Positions 17,872 to 26,732 of a DNA stretch of 64,000 nt are shown piece after piece. The notes beneath the pieces are model-generated. The model was not told where the DNA came from. It ran no database searches and saw nothing but the letters and a program-made list of their open reading frames with translations. The stretch lies in assembly GCF_007655255.1 (NCBI RefSeq), contig NZ_VMYE01000007.1, forward strand, positions 96,685 through 160,684, given 5' to 3'. Made by a program: the position numbers and the translations under genes. This stretch comes from Extensimonas perlucida. GTDB taxonomy: Bacteria; Pseudomonadota; Gammaproteobacteria; Burkholderiales; Burkholderiaceae_C. The stretch's first letter is position 1; the number at the start of each line of letters is the position of its first letter.

Positions 17872-19197
17872 ATGCCACATTCATCCGCCTCTGATTCCGC
17901 GCCCCCTGCCGAGCCTCTCACGGCGTCCGCGCCCGAACTCCTCGCACCCTGGCGCCGCTTTCGCGGGCTCGCGCCGTTTTTGCGCATGAGCGTCGCGGAC
18001 GAAGACCTGCGGCCGCTGGCGCAGGCGCTGCTCGCGCAGGTGGATCGTTCGCCGGGCGACGCAACGCTGTGGCTGAACCTGTCGCTCGTCATGCAGTGTC
18101 TCGAGCAAGCCGAACTGGGTCTGGCCATGCAGGCGCAGGCGCTGGAATTGCAGCGCGTCTATCGCATCCACGCGACGTGCACGCCGCCCACGCGGCGCCT
18201 GCTGATGCTCATGGTGCCGGGCGACCTGGCTGCGAACACGCCGCTCGAGTGCCTGCTCGAGGGCAGCGACATCGAGCTGATCTTCTACTACCTGGGCAGC
18301 GCCGCGCAGCCGTTCGCCGCGCCCATCCCCGAACACGACGCGGTGCTCGTGGCGCTGGGCGACTCGGACGAAAATGCGCCGCTGCTCACGGCGCTCGAAC
18401 AGGCGCTGGCGCAATGGGGCCGTCCGGTGCTCAACGCGCCGGCGCTGATTCCGCGCACGCGGCGCGACCGGCTCAGCGCGCTGCTGCAGGGCGCGCCCGG
18501 CGTCAGCATGCCGCCCATCGTGCAAGTGCAAAGGTCAAAACTCGCTGAAGTGGCCGCGCAGCGGGCGCAGGCAGCTACACTTTTTGCAGATTGCGCGTTT
18601 CCGCTGATCGTGCGCCCCGTGGGCTCGCAGGCCGGGCGCGACTTGGCGCGCATCACGCAGCCGCAGGAGCTGGCGGAGTACCTCGCGCGCGTGCCGGAGC
18701 CGGCGTTTTTCGTCGCGCCCTTCATCGACTACCGCAGCGCCGACGGCTTGTACCGCAAGTTTCGCATCGCCATGGTCGATGGCCGGCCCTATGTGAGCCA
18801 CATGGCCGTGTCGGCGCACTGGATGGTGCATTACGTGAACGCGGGCATGTACGAGGACGCGGCCAAGCGCGCCGAGGAGGCCCGCTTCATGGACGACTTC
18901 GACGCCTTTTGCGCGCACCACCAAGCCGCGTTCGCGGCGATCCAGGAGCGCCTGCCGCTCGACTACTACTGCATGGACGCGGCGCAGGCGGCCGACGGGC
19001 GCCTGCTGGTCTTCGAGATCGACCACATCATGGTGGTGCACGCGATGGATTCTGCGGCGCTGTTTCCGTTCAAGCAGCGCCACATGGCCAAGCTGCGCGC
19101 GGCGGTGCGCGACTTGCTGCTGCGCCGCACGGGTGCGCTGCCAGGGGCGGCGCTTTCGGCCCCACCTGATTCTTCTGCTCCATCGCCCCAGCCATGA
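17872..19197 (+). CDS. ATP-grasp (RimK-like) protein with TPR-like N-terminus
   Basis: 441 residues from the ATG at 17872. Residues 40-105 are helical and repeat-like (WLNLSLVMQCLEQAELGLAM), consistent with a TPR. A Rossmann-like pre-ATP-grasp part covers 115-225. The ATP-grasp core follows with FPLIVRPVGSQAG near 245 and the magnesium-site segment LLVFEIDHIMV near 385. Such proteins join a carboxylate to an amine using ATP; the substrate is unknown. It overlaps the next gene by ATGA, so it acts with a serC-like aminotransferase. A dispersed repeat copy lies within the frame at 18533-18585. An upstream in-frame start at 17752 is possible but lies in repeat-type DNA. Confidence 0.7.
   Translation: MPHSSASDSAPPAEPLTASAPELLAPWRRFRGLAPFLRMSVADEDLRPLAQALLAQVDRSPGDATLWLNLSLVMQCLEQAELGLAMQAQALELQRVYRIHATCTPPTRRLLMLMVPGDLAANTPLECLLEGSDIELIFYYLGSAAQPFAAPIPEHDAVLVALGDSDENAPLLTALEQALAQWGRPVLNAPALIPRTRRDRLSALLQGAPGVSMPPIVQVQRSKLAEVAAQRAQAATLFADCAFPLIVRPVGSQAGRDLARITQPQELAEYLARVPEPAFFVAPFIDYRSADGLYRKFRIAMVDGRPYVSHMAVSAHWMVHYVNAGMYEDAAKRAEEARFMDDFDAFCAHHQAAFAAIQERLPLDYYCMDAAQAADGRLLVFEIDHIMVVHAMDSAALFPFKQRHMAKLRAAVRDLLLRRTGALPGAALSAPPDSSAPSPQP
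18533..18585. repeat. Dispersed palindromic repeat, copy inside the ATP-grasp gene
   Basis: ggtcaaaactcgctgaag, a cgcgcagcgggcgcaggc centre and agctacacttttt align with the copy at 245-291. It is diverged and stays in frame, encoding an alanine-rich stretch before the ATP-grasp core. Confidence 0.5.
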
Positions 19198-20285
19198 ACC
19201 GCAACAGCCTCAATTTTTCCGGTGGGCCCGGTGCGCTGCCCGAGAGCGTGCTGCAACAAGTGCAGCAAGCCGTGCTCGAAGTGCCCGAGGTGGGCCTGTC
19301 GATTCTGGGCATCAGCCACCGCTCGGACTGGTTTGCCGCGGTCATCGCCGAGCTCGAGCGCAACATGCGCACGCTGCTCGCGCTGCCCGATGACTACCAC
19401 GTGCTGCTGCTGCAAGGCGGCGCGACGCAGCAGTTTTCCATGGTGCCCATGCTGCTGCTGCACGGCGCAACGCAGCCCGCCGAATACCTGCACACGGGCT
19501 ATTGGAGCGGCAAAGCCGTGCGCGCGGCGCAGCAGCACGGCCCGGTGCGCGTGCTCTGGAGCGGCGAGTCGGCGCAGTGGCGCCGCCTGCCGCGCGACGA
19601 GGAGCTGGCGTTTTCGCCCACGGCGCCGTACCTGCACTATGTCTCGAACGAGACCGTGGAGGGGCTGCAGTTCCACCGCGTGCTCGGCCTCGACGAGGTG
19701 CCGCGCGTGTGCGACATGTCCTCGGACTTCCTCTCAGCGCCCTGCGCGGCCGAGCGTTTTGCGCTGATTTACGCGCACGCGCAGAAAAACATCGGCCCCG
19801 CAGGCGTCACCGTGGTGCTGGTGCGCGACGCGCTGCTGGATCGCGCGCCCGAAGGTTTGCCCGATTTTCTCGACTACCGCACGCACGCCGCGGCGCACTC
19901 CAACTTCAACACGCCGCCGGTGTTCGCGATCTACGTGGTGCTGCTCGTGACGCGCTGGCTGCTGCACGAAGTCGGCGGCCTCGCGCGCATGGCCGAGATC
20001 AACCAGCGCAAGGCGCAGACGCTCTACGACCTCATTGATACGCACCCCGGCGTGTACCGTGGCCGCGCGGCGGTGGCCGACCGCTCGCGCATGAACGTGG
20101 TGTTCGAGCTGCCCGATGCGCAGGCCACACAGCGCTTTTTGGCCCAGGCGCAGGCAGCGGGCTTTTCCGGCTTGGCCGGACACCGCGCGCTGGGCGGCAT
20201 CCGCGCCTCGCTCTACAACGGCCTCACGCTCGAAGCCGTGCAGCGCCTCGCGCAGTTCATGGAAGACTTTGCGCGCCGTGGCTGA
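19194..20285 (+). CDS. serC: Phosphoserine aminotransferase-like class V aminotransferase
   Basis: 363 residues. FSGGPGALP at 9-17 and the PLP lysine Lys198 in HAQKNIGPAG are the SerC signature; LLLQGGATQQFSM, SSDFLS and a C-terminal GGIRASLYNGL complete the pattern. SerC converts 3-phosphohydroxypyruvate and glutamate to phosphoserine, and also serves pyridoxal phosphate synthesis. The gene overlaps the ATP-grasp gene by ATGA, an arrangement unlike the usual serC-pheA operon of Burkholderiales. It may therefore be the cell's SerC in an unusual place, or a paralogue with a different substrate. Confidence 0.82.
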   Translation: MNRNSLNFSGGPGALPESVLQQVQQAVLEVPEVGLSILGISHRSDWFAAVIAELERNMRTLLALPDDYHVLLLQGGATQQFSMVPMLLLHGATQPAEYLHTGYWSGKAVRAAQQHGPVRVLWSGESAQWRRLPRDEELAFSPTAPYLHYVSNETVEGLQFHRVLGLDEVPRVCDMSSDFLSAPCAAERFALIYAHAQKNIGPAGVTVVLVRDALLDRAPEGLPDFLDYRTHAAAHSNFNTPPVFAIYVVLLVTRWLLHEVGGLARMAEINQRKAQTLYDLIDTHPGVYRGRAAVADRSRMNVVFELPDAQATQRFLAQAQAAGFSGLAGHRALGGIRASLYNGLTLEAVQRLAQFMEDFARRG

Positions 20286-20341
20286 AGCAGTTGTCAATGG
20301 GGGCACGCGGGCCCGGTGTGGGCGTGCCGATCGCTCGGGCT

Positions 20342-20389
20342 GCCATCGGGACTGCGATGAGGACTGCCAATGGGACTGCCATTGGGGCA
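20342..20389. repeat. Four tandem 12-bp units
   Basis: gccatcgggact, gcgatgaggact, gccaatgggact and gccattggggca follow each other head to tail between the serC-like gene and cobQ. Copies differ by one to three bases. Confidence 0.75.
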
Positions 20390-20429
20390 ACGACGCGGGC
20401 CGCTTCCCGTGCTGGCTGAAGGGACGCAC

Positions 20430-21998
20430 ATGAGCGCGCGCTGCGTCATGGTGCTCGGCACTTCGAGCGGCGCGGGCAAGAGCTGGCTCGCCACGGCGCT
20501 GTGCCGCCATTACGCCCGGCAGGGCCTGAAGGTGGCGCCGTTCAAGGCGCAGAACATGAGCAACAACGCGCGCGTGGTGCCCGACTTGGCCGGCGGCATG
20601 GGCGAGATCGGCGCGGCGCAATACTTTCAGGCGCTGGCCGCGCGCGCCGCGCCCGAGGTGCGCATGAACCCGCTGCTGCTCAAGCCCGAGGCCGACACGC
20701 ACAGCCAGGTGGTGCTGCTCGGGCAGGTCAGCGCCGCACTCACCGCGCTGCCCTGGCGCGCGCGCAGTGCGCAGGTCTGGCCGCAGATCGCCGCTGCGCT
20801 CGACGCGCTGCGCGCCGACAACGATGTGGTCGTGATCGAGGGCGCGGGCTCGCCCGCCGAGATCAACCTGATGGACAGCGACATCGTCAACCTGCGCGTG
20901 GCGCGCCACGCGGACGCGCGCTGTCTGCTTGTGACCGACATCGACCGCGGCGGCGCGTTCGCGCACCTGTACGGCACCTGGGCGCTGCTGCCCGAGGCGG
21001 ATCGCGCGCGCCTCCACGGCTTCGTGCTCAACAAGTTCCGCGGCGACGCAGCCCTGCTCGCCCCCGCGCCCGCGCAGCTCGAGCGCCTGACCGGCGTGCC
21101 CACCGTGGCCGTGCTGCCCATGCGCTTTGGCCACGGCCTGCCGGAGGAAGACGGCGTGTTCGACGACCGGCCCGTGGCCGCCGCACCGCCGTCCGCTGGT
21201 TTACAAGCAAAAATGGCATCTAACGCAGGTGTAGCAAGCGCTAGCAGCTACTTAAAAGATAGTTTTACACATTGCACACCGCGCCGCATCGCCATCGTCG
21301 CCTACCCGCGCATCAGCAACCTCGACGAATTCCAGCCGCTCAAAAACCTGCCCGGCGTGCAACTGGTCTGGGCTCGCACACCGGCGCAGTTGCACGGGGC
21401 CGACTGGATCGTGCTGCCCGGCAGCAAAGCCACCGCGGCCGACCTGGGCTGGCTGCGCGCGCAGCACCTGGACGCCGCCATCGCCGCGCACGCAGGGCAG
21501 GGCGGGGCGGTGCTGGGCATTTGCGGCGGCCTGCAAATGCTGGGCGAGGCGCTGATCGACCTGCACGGCGTCGAAAGCCAAGCCGGCATCGACGGCAACG
21601 CCCCCGGCCTCGGCCTGCTACCCTTGGTCACGAGCTTTGCCCCGCACAAAACCGTGCGCCGCACGCAGGCGCGCTTCGGCGCCGCCACGGGCGCCTGGGC
21701 GCCACTCGCCGGCGTGCCCGTGGCGGGCTACGAAATCCACAGCGGCCAAACCGCGCAACACCCCGCCATGGCCGCGAAAGGCGACCTGGCGCACGCGCTG
21801 ATCCCCCGCATCGCCTGGCAAAACGCCGCAGGCAACGTGCTCGGCGTGTACCTGCACGGCCTGTTTGAGGATGCCGGCGTGCTGCAAGCCCTGTTCGGCG
21901 CGCAGGCGCCCACACTCGACGCGGCATTCGAGCGCCTCGCGGATGAGATCGAGCGCGCCTTCGCGCCAGGGGTGCTGCAGGCGCTCATCGCGCCATGA
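20430..21998 (+). CDS. cobQ: Cobyric acid synthase (CobQ/CbiP)
   Basis: 522 residues. The P-loop GTSSGAGKSW lies at 10-19, then FKAQNMSNNA at about 38-47, and a DethioBiotin-synthetase-like domain continues to about 240. The C-terminal glutamine amidotransferase carries GICGGLQMLG with the nucleophile Cys365. The enzyme amidates four carboxylates of adenosylcobyrinic acid a,c-diamide in B12 synthesis. Residues about 260-276, in the linker between the two domains, are encoded by a copy of the dispersed palindromic repeat, so the linker is longer than usual. No other cob gene is nearby apart from a CbiM-like permease at 47226. A 22-bp palindromic arm begins right at the stop codon. Confidence 0.95.
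   Translation: MSARCVMVLGTSSGAGKSWLATALCRHYARQGLKVAPFKAQNMSNNARVVPDLAGGMGEIGAAQYFQALAARAAPEVRMNPLLLKPEADTHSQVVLLGQVSAALTALPWRARSAQVWPQIAAALDALRADNDVVVIEGAGSPAEINLMDSDIVNLRVARHADARCLLVTDIDRGGAFAHLYGTWALLPEADRARLHGFVLNKFRGDAALLAPAPAQLERLTGVPTVAVLPMRFGHGLPEEDGVFDDRPVAAAPPSAGLQAKMASNAGVASASSYLKDSFTHCTPRRIAIVAYPRISNLDEFQPLKNLPGVQLVWARTPAQLHGADWIVLPGSKATAADLGWLRAQHLDAAIAAHAGQGGAVLGICGGLQMLGEALIDLHGVESQAGIDGNAPGLGLLPLVTSFAPHKTVRRTQARFGAATGAWAPLAGVPVAGYEIHSGQTAQHPAMAAKGDLAHALIPRIAWQNAAGNVLGVYLHGLFEDAGVLQALFGAQAPTLDAAFERLADEIERAFAPGVLQALIAP
21206..21256. repeat. Dispersed palindromic repeat, copy inside cobQ
   Basis: aaaatggcatcta, then cgc, then tgta and caagcgctagcagcta match the copy at 245-291 with few changes. 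It is in frame in the interdomain linker and adds about 15 residues of low-complexity type (alanine, serine). Confidence 0.8.
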
Positions 21999-22069
21999 AA
22001 ATTGGGGTCAGATTCCAATTATTTCCACGTCCGCCCGCAGCGCCAGAAATTGGAATCTGACCCCAATTT
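21999..22069. repeat. Perfect 22-bp inverted repeat (GGGGTCAGATTCCAATT type), copy A
   Basis: Arms 21999-22020 and 22048-22069 are fully complementary, with core aattggggtcagattccaat. A partial third arm follows at 22071-22082. The first arm starts at the base after the cobQ stop. Palindromes of this look are often REP-type elements moved by Y1 transposases, none of which is in the window. Confidence 0.85.
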
Positions 22070-22106
22070 CTGACCCCAATTTCCCCTTTTTGGAAAGTGG
22101 AATCCT

Positions 22107-22409
22107 ATGATCAAACTCGAAGGAGCAGCCCTGCAAGCCGCCTTGGCCCAGGTGCCCGCCTGGACGTTCGATGCCGAACGTCACGCCATCCGGCGCACGC
22201 TGCGCTTTGTGGACTTCAACGCGGCCTTTGGATTCATGGCGCGCACTGCCTTGGAGGCCGAACGCCAAAACCACCACCCGGAATGGTGCAATGTCTATCT
22301 CCGGGTGGAAATCCTGTTTTCCACACACGACGCCGGCGGTCTGACCGAGCGCGACATTAGCTTCGCGCGCTGGGTGGACGCGACTGCCTTGGCCATGGGG
22401 GCAAGCTGA
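22107..22409 (+). CDS. phhB: Pterin-4a-carbinolamine dehydratase
   Basis: 100 residues with ggaaag ahead of the ATG. WTFDAERHAIRRTLRFVDFN, AFGFMARTALEAE and the active-site set QNHHPEW with two adjacent histidines identify the PCD/DCoH family. The enzyme dehydrates 4a-hydroxytetrahydrobiopterin and so recycles the cofactor of phenylalanine hydroxylase. No phhA is in the window. The gene is boxed on both sides by near-identical long palindromes, which end at its borders, and the second one starts at its stop codon. Confidence 0.93.
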   Translation: MIKLEGAALQAALAQVPAWTFDAERHAIRRTLRFVDFNAAFGFMARTALEAERQNHHPEWCNVYLRVEILFSTHDAGGLTERDISFARWVDATALAMGAS

Positions 22410-22479
22410 AATTGGGGTCAGATTCCAATTAATTTTCGGTCGCCTGGCTCTGCCAGAAATTGGAATCTGACCCCAATTT
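22409..22479. repeat. Perfect 22-bp inverted repeat (GGGGTCAGATTCCAATT type), copy B
   Basis: Arms 22409-22430 and 22458-22479 equal those of copy A base for base; the 27-base centres differ. It begins at the last base of the phhB stop codon. Confidence 0.85.
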
Positions 22480-22499
22480 CCCAACGTGTTGAGCCCAGC

Positions 22500-22535
22500 T
22501 TTTTCCTAATGAAAAGGGCCTGCAGTGCAGGCCCA
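22500..22535 (-). terminator. Terminator of the ETF-QO gene
   Basis: gggcctgc (22516-22523) and gcaggccc (22527-22534) form an 8-bp stem with a 3-base loop. Read on the minus strand it is followed by ttttcattagg and further A-free/T-rich bases, 44 bases past the stop. Confidence 0.75.
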
Positions 22536-22578
22536 TCAAGCGCGAATAGCTATTGTTGCAGGGGCTTCAGGCGGCCCC

Positions 22579-24285
22579 TCACATGCCCACGTAGTTCGGC
22601 CCGCCGCCGCCTTCGGGTGTGACCCAGACGATGTTTTGCGTCGGGTCCTTGATGTCGCAGGTCTTGCAGTGCACGCAGTTTTGCGCGTTGATCTGCAGGC
22701 GCTGGGCGCTGCCGCCCTTGGACTCGTCCGGCACGAATTCGTACACACCGGCCGGGCAGTAGCGGCTCTCGGGGCCGGCGTATTTGGCCAGGTTGATGTT
22801 CACGGGCACGCTCGGGTCTTTGAGCGTGAGGTGCGAGGGCTGGTTCTCCGCGTGGTTGGTGTTGCTTAAGAACACGCTGGAGAGCCGGTCGAAGGTGAGC
22901 TTGCCGTCGGGCTTGGGGTACTCGATGGGGGTGCACTCTGCCGCGGGCTTGAGGTAGGCATGGTCGGGCTTTTCGCGGTGCAGCGTCCAGGGAATATGGC
23001 CGCGCAGCACGAATTGCTCAAAACCGTTCATCAGCGTGGCCGTGGTCAGGCCGTATTTGAACCAGTTCTTGAAGTTGCGGTCTTTGTTGAGCTCGGTGTG
23101 CAGCCAGCTTTCTTCGAAGGCCTTGGGGTAGGCGGTGAGCTCGTCGTGCTGGCGTCCGGCCACGATGGCGTCGTAGGCCGCTTCGGCTGCGAGCATGCCG
23201 GTCTTGATCGCCGCGTGGCTGCCCTTGATGCGGCTCACGTTGAGGTAGCCCGCGTCGCAACCCACGAGTGCGCCGCCCGGGAAGACGGTCTTGGGCAGCG
23301 AATTGATGCCGCTTGCGTTGATGGCGCGCGCGCCGTAGCTCAGGCGCTTGCCGGGTTTGATGCCTTTGGCTTCGTCGCCTTCGAGGTACCAGCGGATGTT
23401 GGGGTGCGTCTTCCAGCGCTGGAATTCCTCGAACGGGCTCAGGTAGGGGTTGGTGTAGCCCAGGCCCGTGACGAAGCCCAGCGCCACCTTGTTGTCCTCC
23501 ATGTGGTAGAGGAAGGCGCCGCCGTAGGTTTTGTTGTCCATGGGCCAGCCGGCAGTGTGCATGACGAAGCCCGGCTTGTGGCGTGCGGGGTCGATCTCCC
23601 ACAGCTCTTTGATGCCTATGCCGAAGCTCTGCGGGTCGCAGCCCGCGTCGAGCGCGTAACGCGCGATCAGCTGCTTGCCCAGATGGCCGCGCGCGCCTTC
23701 GGCAAAAATGGTGTATTTGGCGTGCAGCTCCATGCCAAGCTGGAAGTCGGGCGTGGGCTCGCCGTCCTTGCCTATGCCCATGTTGCCCGTGGCCACGCCC
23801 TTGACCTTGCCGTCCTCGGTGTAGAGCACTTCGGCTGCGGGAAAGCCCGGGAAAATCTCCACGCCCAGCCCTTCGGCCTGCTGCGCGAGCCAGCGCGTGA
23901 CGTTGCCCAGGCTGATGATGTAGTTGCCGTGGTTGTGCGCAAACGGCGGCAGGAACATGTTGGGCACGCGAAACGAGGACTTTTCGCCCAGGAAGACGTA
24001 GGCGTCGTCGGTCACGGGCTGGTTCAGCGGCGCGCCCAGCTCCTTCCAGTTGGGGAACAGCTCGGTCAGGGCCCGCGGATCCATGATGGCGCCCGAGAGG
24101 ATGTGCGCGCCGGGCTCAGAGCCCTTTTCGAGCACGACCACCGAGACGTCGGTGCCTTTTTCGGCGGCCAGCTGCTTGAGGCGGATCGCTGTGGACAGGC
24201 CCGCCGGGCCACCGCCCACGATCACCACGTCGTATTCCATGGCTTCGCGCGGGCCATACTGGGCGAGGATTTCTTCGTTCGTCAT
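22579..24285 (-). CDS. Electron-transfer flavoprotein-ubiquinone oxidoreductase
   Basis: 568 residues. The FAD-binding YDVVIVGGGPAGLSTAIRLK lies at about 18-37. HILSGAIMDPRALTEL and the PLLLP-type middle fit ETF-QO. The C-terminus holds the iron-sulfur ligands in CPAGVYEF and CVHCKTCDIKDPTQNI. The enzyme passes electrons from reduced ETF to ubiquinone at the membrane. Its start was placed at 24285 (MTNEEILAQYGPREAMEYD); an upstream TTG at 24318 would add 11 residues. No good ribosome site is seen for either. It is transcribed alone in the same direction as the urease genes, separated by 152 bases. Confidence 0.95.
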   Translation of the reverse strand: MTNEEILAQYGPREAMEYDVVIVGGGPAGLSTAIRLKQLAAEKGTDVSVVVLEKGSEPGAHILSGAIMDPRALTELFPNWKELGAPLNQPVTDDAYVFLGEKSSFRVPNMFLPPFAHNHGNYIISLGNVTRWLAQQAEGLGVEIFPGFPAAEVLYTEDGKVKGVATGNMGIGKDGEPTPDFQLGMELHAKYTIFAEGARGHLGKQLIARYALDAGCDPQSFGIGIKELWEIDPARHKPGFVMHTAGWPMDNKTYGGAFLYHMEDNKVALGFVTGLGYTNPYLSPFEEFQRWKTHPNIRWYLEGDEAKGIKPGKRLSYGARAINASGINSLPKTVFPGGALVGCDAGYLNVSRIKGSHAAIKTGMLAAEAAYDAIVAGRQHDELTAYPKAFEESWLHTELNKDRNFKNWFKYGLTTATLMNGFEQFVLRGHIPWTLHREKPDHAYLKPAAECTPIEYPKPDGKLTFDRLSSVFLSNTNHAENQPSHLTLKDPSVPVNINLAKYAGPESRYCPAGVYEFVPDESKGGSAQRLQINAQNCVHCKTCDIKDPTQNIVWVTPEGGGGPNYVGM

Positions 24286-24437
24286 TTGTTTTGCGGGGCG
24301 TTGTTGAAAGGGTTGCAAAACCAGGCGCTCAGGTGCGCCAAGGGAAAGGAGGATGCAGAAAAGGCCGCCATTGTATTCCCAGCGGCCATGTATTGAACAA
24401 ACGTTTGGTTAGTTTGCTGCGTGTGTGAGCGTCCTTT

Positions 24438-25106
24438 TCAGGCAGCAGCCTTCGGCAGCAGCAGCCCCTGCGTTTCGATGAAGGCCACCACTTCGGCCAG
24501 CCCCGCGAGGGTCTTGAGGTTGGTGAAGACGTAGGGCTTGAGCCCCTGCGCGCTGCGGCGCATGCGCTCGGTGTCGGCCTGCATCACGGCCAGGCTCGCG
24601 CCCACGTGCGGGGCCAGGTCGGTTTTGTTGATCACGAGCAGGTCGCTCTTGGTGATGCCGGGGCCGCCCTTGCGCGGGATTTTCTCGCCCGCGGCGACGT
24701 CGATCACGTAGACCGTGAGGTCGGAGAGCTCGGGACTGAAGGTGGCCGCGAGGTTGTCGCCGCCGCTTTCGACGAAAACCACGTCGGCATCGGGAAAGGC
24801 GCCGAGCATGCGGTCTATGGCTTCGAGGTTGATGGAGGCGTCTTCGCGGATCGCCGTGTGCGGGCAGCCGCCGGTCTCCACGCCCAGGATGCGCTCGGGC
24901 GGCAGCGCGCCGCTCGCGGTGAGCAGGCGCTGGTCTTCCTTGGTGTAGATGTCGTTGGTGATGGCCACGAGCTCGTAGCGCGTGCGCATGGTTTTGCACA
25001 GCATTTCGAGCAGCGTGGTCTTGCCCGAGCCCACGGGGCCACCGATGCCGACGCGCAGCGGCGGGAGTTTCTTGGTGCGGCCGGGGATGTGGTGTAGAGC
25101 AGTCAT
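24438..25106 (-). CDS. ureG: Urease accessory GTPase UreG
   Basis: 222 residues. The P-loop [10 protein letters not shown] lies at about 22-31; the metal-site motif CPH of [13 protein letters not shown] follows near 80, and [11 protein letters not shown] is the GTPase base-recognition part. UreG hydrolyses GTP to drive nickel delivery into apo-urease, working with UreF, UreD and UreE. It starts in an ATGA overlap with ureF and is the last gene of the minus-strand cluster. Confidence 0.97.
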   Translation of the reverse strand: MTALHHIPGRTKKLPPLRVGIGGPVGSGKTTLLEMLCKTMRTRYELVAITNDIYTKEDQRLLTASGALPPERILGVETGGCPHTAIREDASINLEAIDRMLGAFPDADVVFVESGGDNLAATFSPELSDLTVYVIDVAAGEKIPRKGGPGITKSDLLVINKTDLAPHVGASLAVMQADTERMRRSAQGLKPYVFTNLKTLAGLAEVVAFIETQGLLLPKAAA

Positions 25107-25870
25107 GAGCGGAAAAGGCGTGAATACTGGGTTTCATGCTGCGCCGAGAGGATGGCGAGCATGGGCGTGAAGGCCTGGCGCGCCCCGTCGGGCAGCGCGG
25201 CAGCCTGCGCCGCCGCGTCGGGGATCGCGACGGCCAGGCGCGCGAGGATGCGCTGGCCCGCGCTTTGGCCCAGCGGCATGGACTTGAGCGCGGCCTGCAC
25301 CATGTTTTCGGCCCAGCCGAAAGCGTAGGCGCACAGAATCTCGCGCACCGGCGCCTGCGTGCGCGCCGCGGTCAGCGCAAAGGCCACGGGGTAGCTGGGC
25401 GGCAGCTGGGCCAGCGCGGCGATTTGCTCTGTGATGTGTGGCGGCGTGGCATCGGGCGGGTGCTGGTTGCGCAGCCACTCGCTGAGTGAGCGGCCCATTT
25501 GCTCGGTTTGCAGGCGCAGCTCGCTGCTTTCGCGCGTGTGCAGCACCCAGTCATTGAGGGCGCGCACCTGCGCCAGGTCGCCGCGCCGCCACGCGCCCAC
25601 GGCCCGTGCGAGCACGGCCATGTCGCCGCGCGCCTGGCCCAGGTGCAGCTGGTCGAGCAGCCAGTCACCCACGGTGGCCTCGTCGCGCAGCAGGCCGTGC
25701 TCGACGGCGCTCTCCAAGCCCTCGGAATACGAAAAGCCGCCCACGGGCAGCGCGGGCGAGGCGAGCCAGATCAGCTGCAGCAGGCTCGCCGCCGGCAAGG
25801 GGCCGGGGCGCTCGCGCAGCCGGCGCGGGATGGCAGGCGGAAGAGGCGACGGGACAGGCTCAGTGCGCAT
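25103..25870 (-). CDS. ureF: Urease accessory protein UreF
   Basis: 255 residues from an ATG at 25870. [20 protein letters not shown] near 45 is the UreF hallmark, with [22 protein letters not shown] helices and a long helical C-terminus. UreF regulates UreG GTPase activity in the activation complex. The start overlaps the ureE end by 11 bases and the end overlaps ureG, so the three are coupled. The longer open frame upstream of 25870 is antisense to the ureE histidine tail and was discarded. Confidence 0.93.
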   Translation of the reverse strand: MRTEPVPSPLPPAIPRRLRERPGPLPAASLLQLIWLASPALPVGGFSYSEGLESAVEHGLLRDEATVGDWLLDQLHLGQARGDMAVLARAVGAWRRGDLAQVRALNDWVLHTRESSELRLQTEQMGRSLSEWLRNQHPPDATPPHITEQIAALAQLPPSYPVAFALTAARTQAPVREILCAYAFGWAENMVQAALKSMPLGQSAGQRILARLAVAIPDAAAQAAALPDGARQAFTPMLAILSAQHETQYSRLFRS

Positions 25871-26456
25871 GGCCGTCGTTGGCGTGGGCTGCATCGCGGC
25901 CGTGACCGTGAGGGTGGTCATGGGCCTGGTCGTGGTCTTGTGCGTGCGCCTGATCGTGGGAATGCTCATGGGAATGGCCATGCCCCGCCGCGTGCGCGGC
26001 GCCGTGGCCATAAGCGCCCGCTTCGGGCTCGAAGGCTTCATTGCGCTCCTGCACTATCAGGTGCATGGCGCGCAGCATTTGGGCCAGCACGGGGTCGGGC
26101 TCGATCTGCAGGTAGTCGGGCCGCAGTTCGACGGGCACATGGCGGTTGCCCAGGTGGTAGGCGGCGCGCAGCAAGTCCAAGGGTGTGCCATGCGCCAGGC
26201 AGGGCGTGATGCGCAGCACCGGCTGCGGCGCGGCCAGCACGCGTACGAGCGAGCCGTCTTCGGCCACCAGCACGTCGCCGCCGCGCACCACGCTGCCGCG
26301 CGGCAAAAACACCGCGAGCGCGCGGCCCGCAGAGTCGGTGGCGGCAAAGCGGCTTTTCTGGCGCACGCCCCAGTCGAGCGCGACGCTTGCGGCGCGGCGC
26401 AGCAGCACGGGGGCCAGGCCTTGGCCTTGGGGGAGCAGGCGGGAGACGGTGAGCAT
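25860..26456 (-). CDS. ureE: Urease accessory nickel-binding protein UreE
   Basis: 198 residues. The first 140 hold the UreE fold, with [21 protein letters not shown] and a C-terminal [12 protein letters not shown]. The last 55 are a histidine-rich tail with at least 18 His, of the type [19 protein letters not shown]. Such tails bind several nickel ions. UreE delivers nickel to UreG/urease. Its transcription now starts next to, or crosses, two plus-strand toxin-antitoxin modules that separate it from ureC. Confidence 0.95.
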   Translation of the reverse strand: MLTVSRLLPQGQGLAPVLLRRAASVALDWGVRQKSRFAATDSAGRALAVFLPRGSVVRGGDVLVAEDGSLVRVLAAPQPVLRITPCLAHGTPLDLLRAAYHLGNRHVPVELRPDYLQIEPDPVLAQMLRAMHLIVQERNEAFEPEAGAYGHGAAHAAGHGHSHEHSHDQAHAQDHDQAHDHPHGHGRDAAHANDGHAH

Positions 26457-26465
26457 GGCGGGTGG

Positions 26466-26495
26466 GTTTGGTTAATATAACGATCGTTCTAACAT
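26466..26495 (+). promoter_or_regulatory. Promoter/operator region of the AbrB-Doc module
   Basis: A 10-bp palindrome aacgatcgtt (26479-26488) lies by the AT-rich gttaatataa between divergent ureE and the antitoxin gene. It is a plausible autoregulatory operator. Confidence 0.45.
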
Positions 26496-26507
26496 CGAGG
26501 CTGCACC

Positions 26508-26732
26508 ATGATCTCTCTCAAACTGACCCAGATCGGCAACTCCGTGGGCGTGATTCTGCCCAAGGAGGTGCTCGCGCGCCTGAAGGTGGGCAAGGGCGAT
26601 ACACTGTTCGTGACCGAGGCGGCGCATGGCGTGATGCTGACGCCGTACGATCCGCAGCTCGACGAGCAGCTCGAGGCCGGCCGTGCATTCATGCGTGAAT
26701 ACCGCGATACCTTTCATCAGCTTGCCAAGTGA
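26508..26732 (+). CDS. AbrB/MazE-type antitoxin
   Basis: 74 residues. LKLTQIGNSVGVILPKEVLA at 4-23 is the swapped-hairpin DNA-binding motif of AbrB-type antitoxins, followed by a short acidic C-terminal tail that would wrap the toxin. It binds its own promoter and neutralises the Doc protein encoded next, with which it overlaps by GTGA. It lies opposite in direction to the urease genes around it. Confidence 0.88.
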   Translation: MISLKLTQIGNSVGVILPKEVLARLKVGKGDTLFVTEAAHGVMLTPYDPQLDEQLEAGRAFMREYRDTFHQLAK

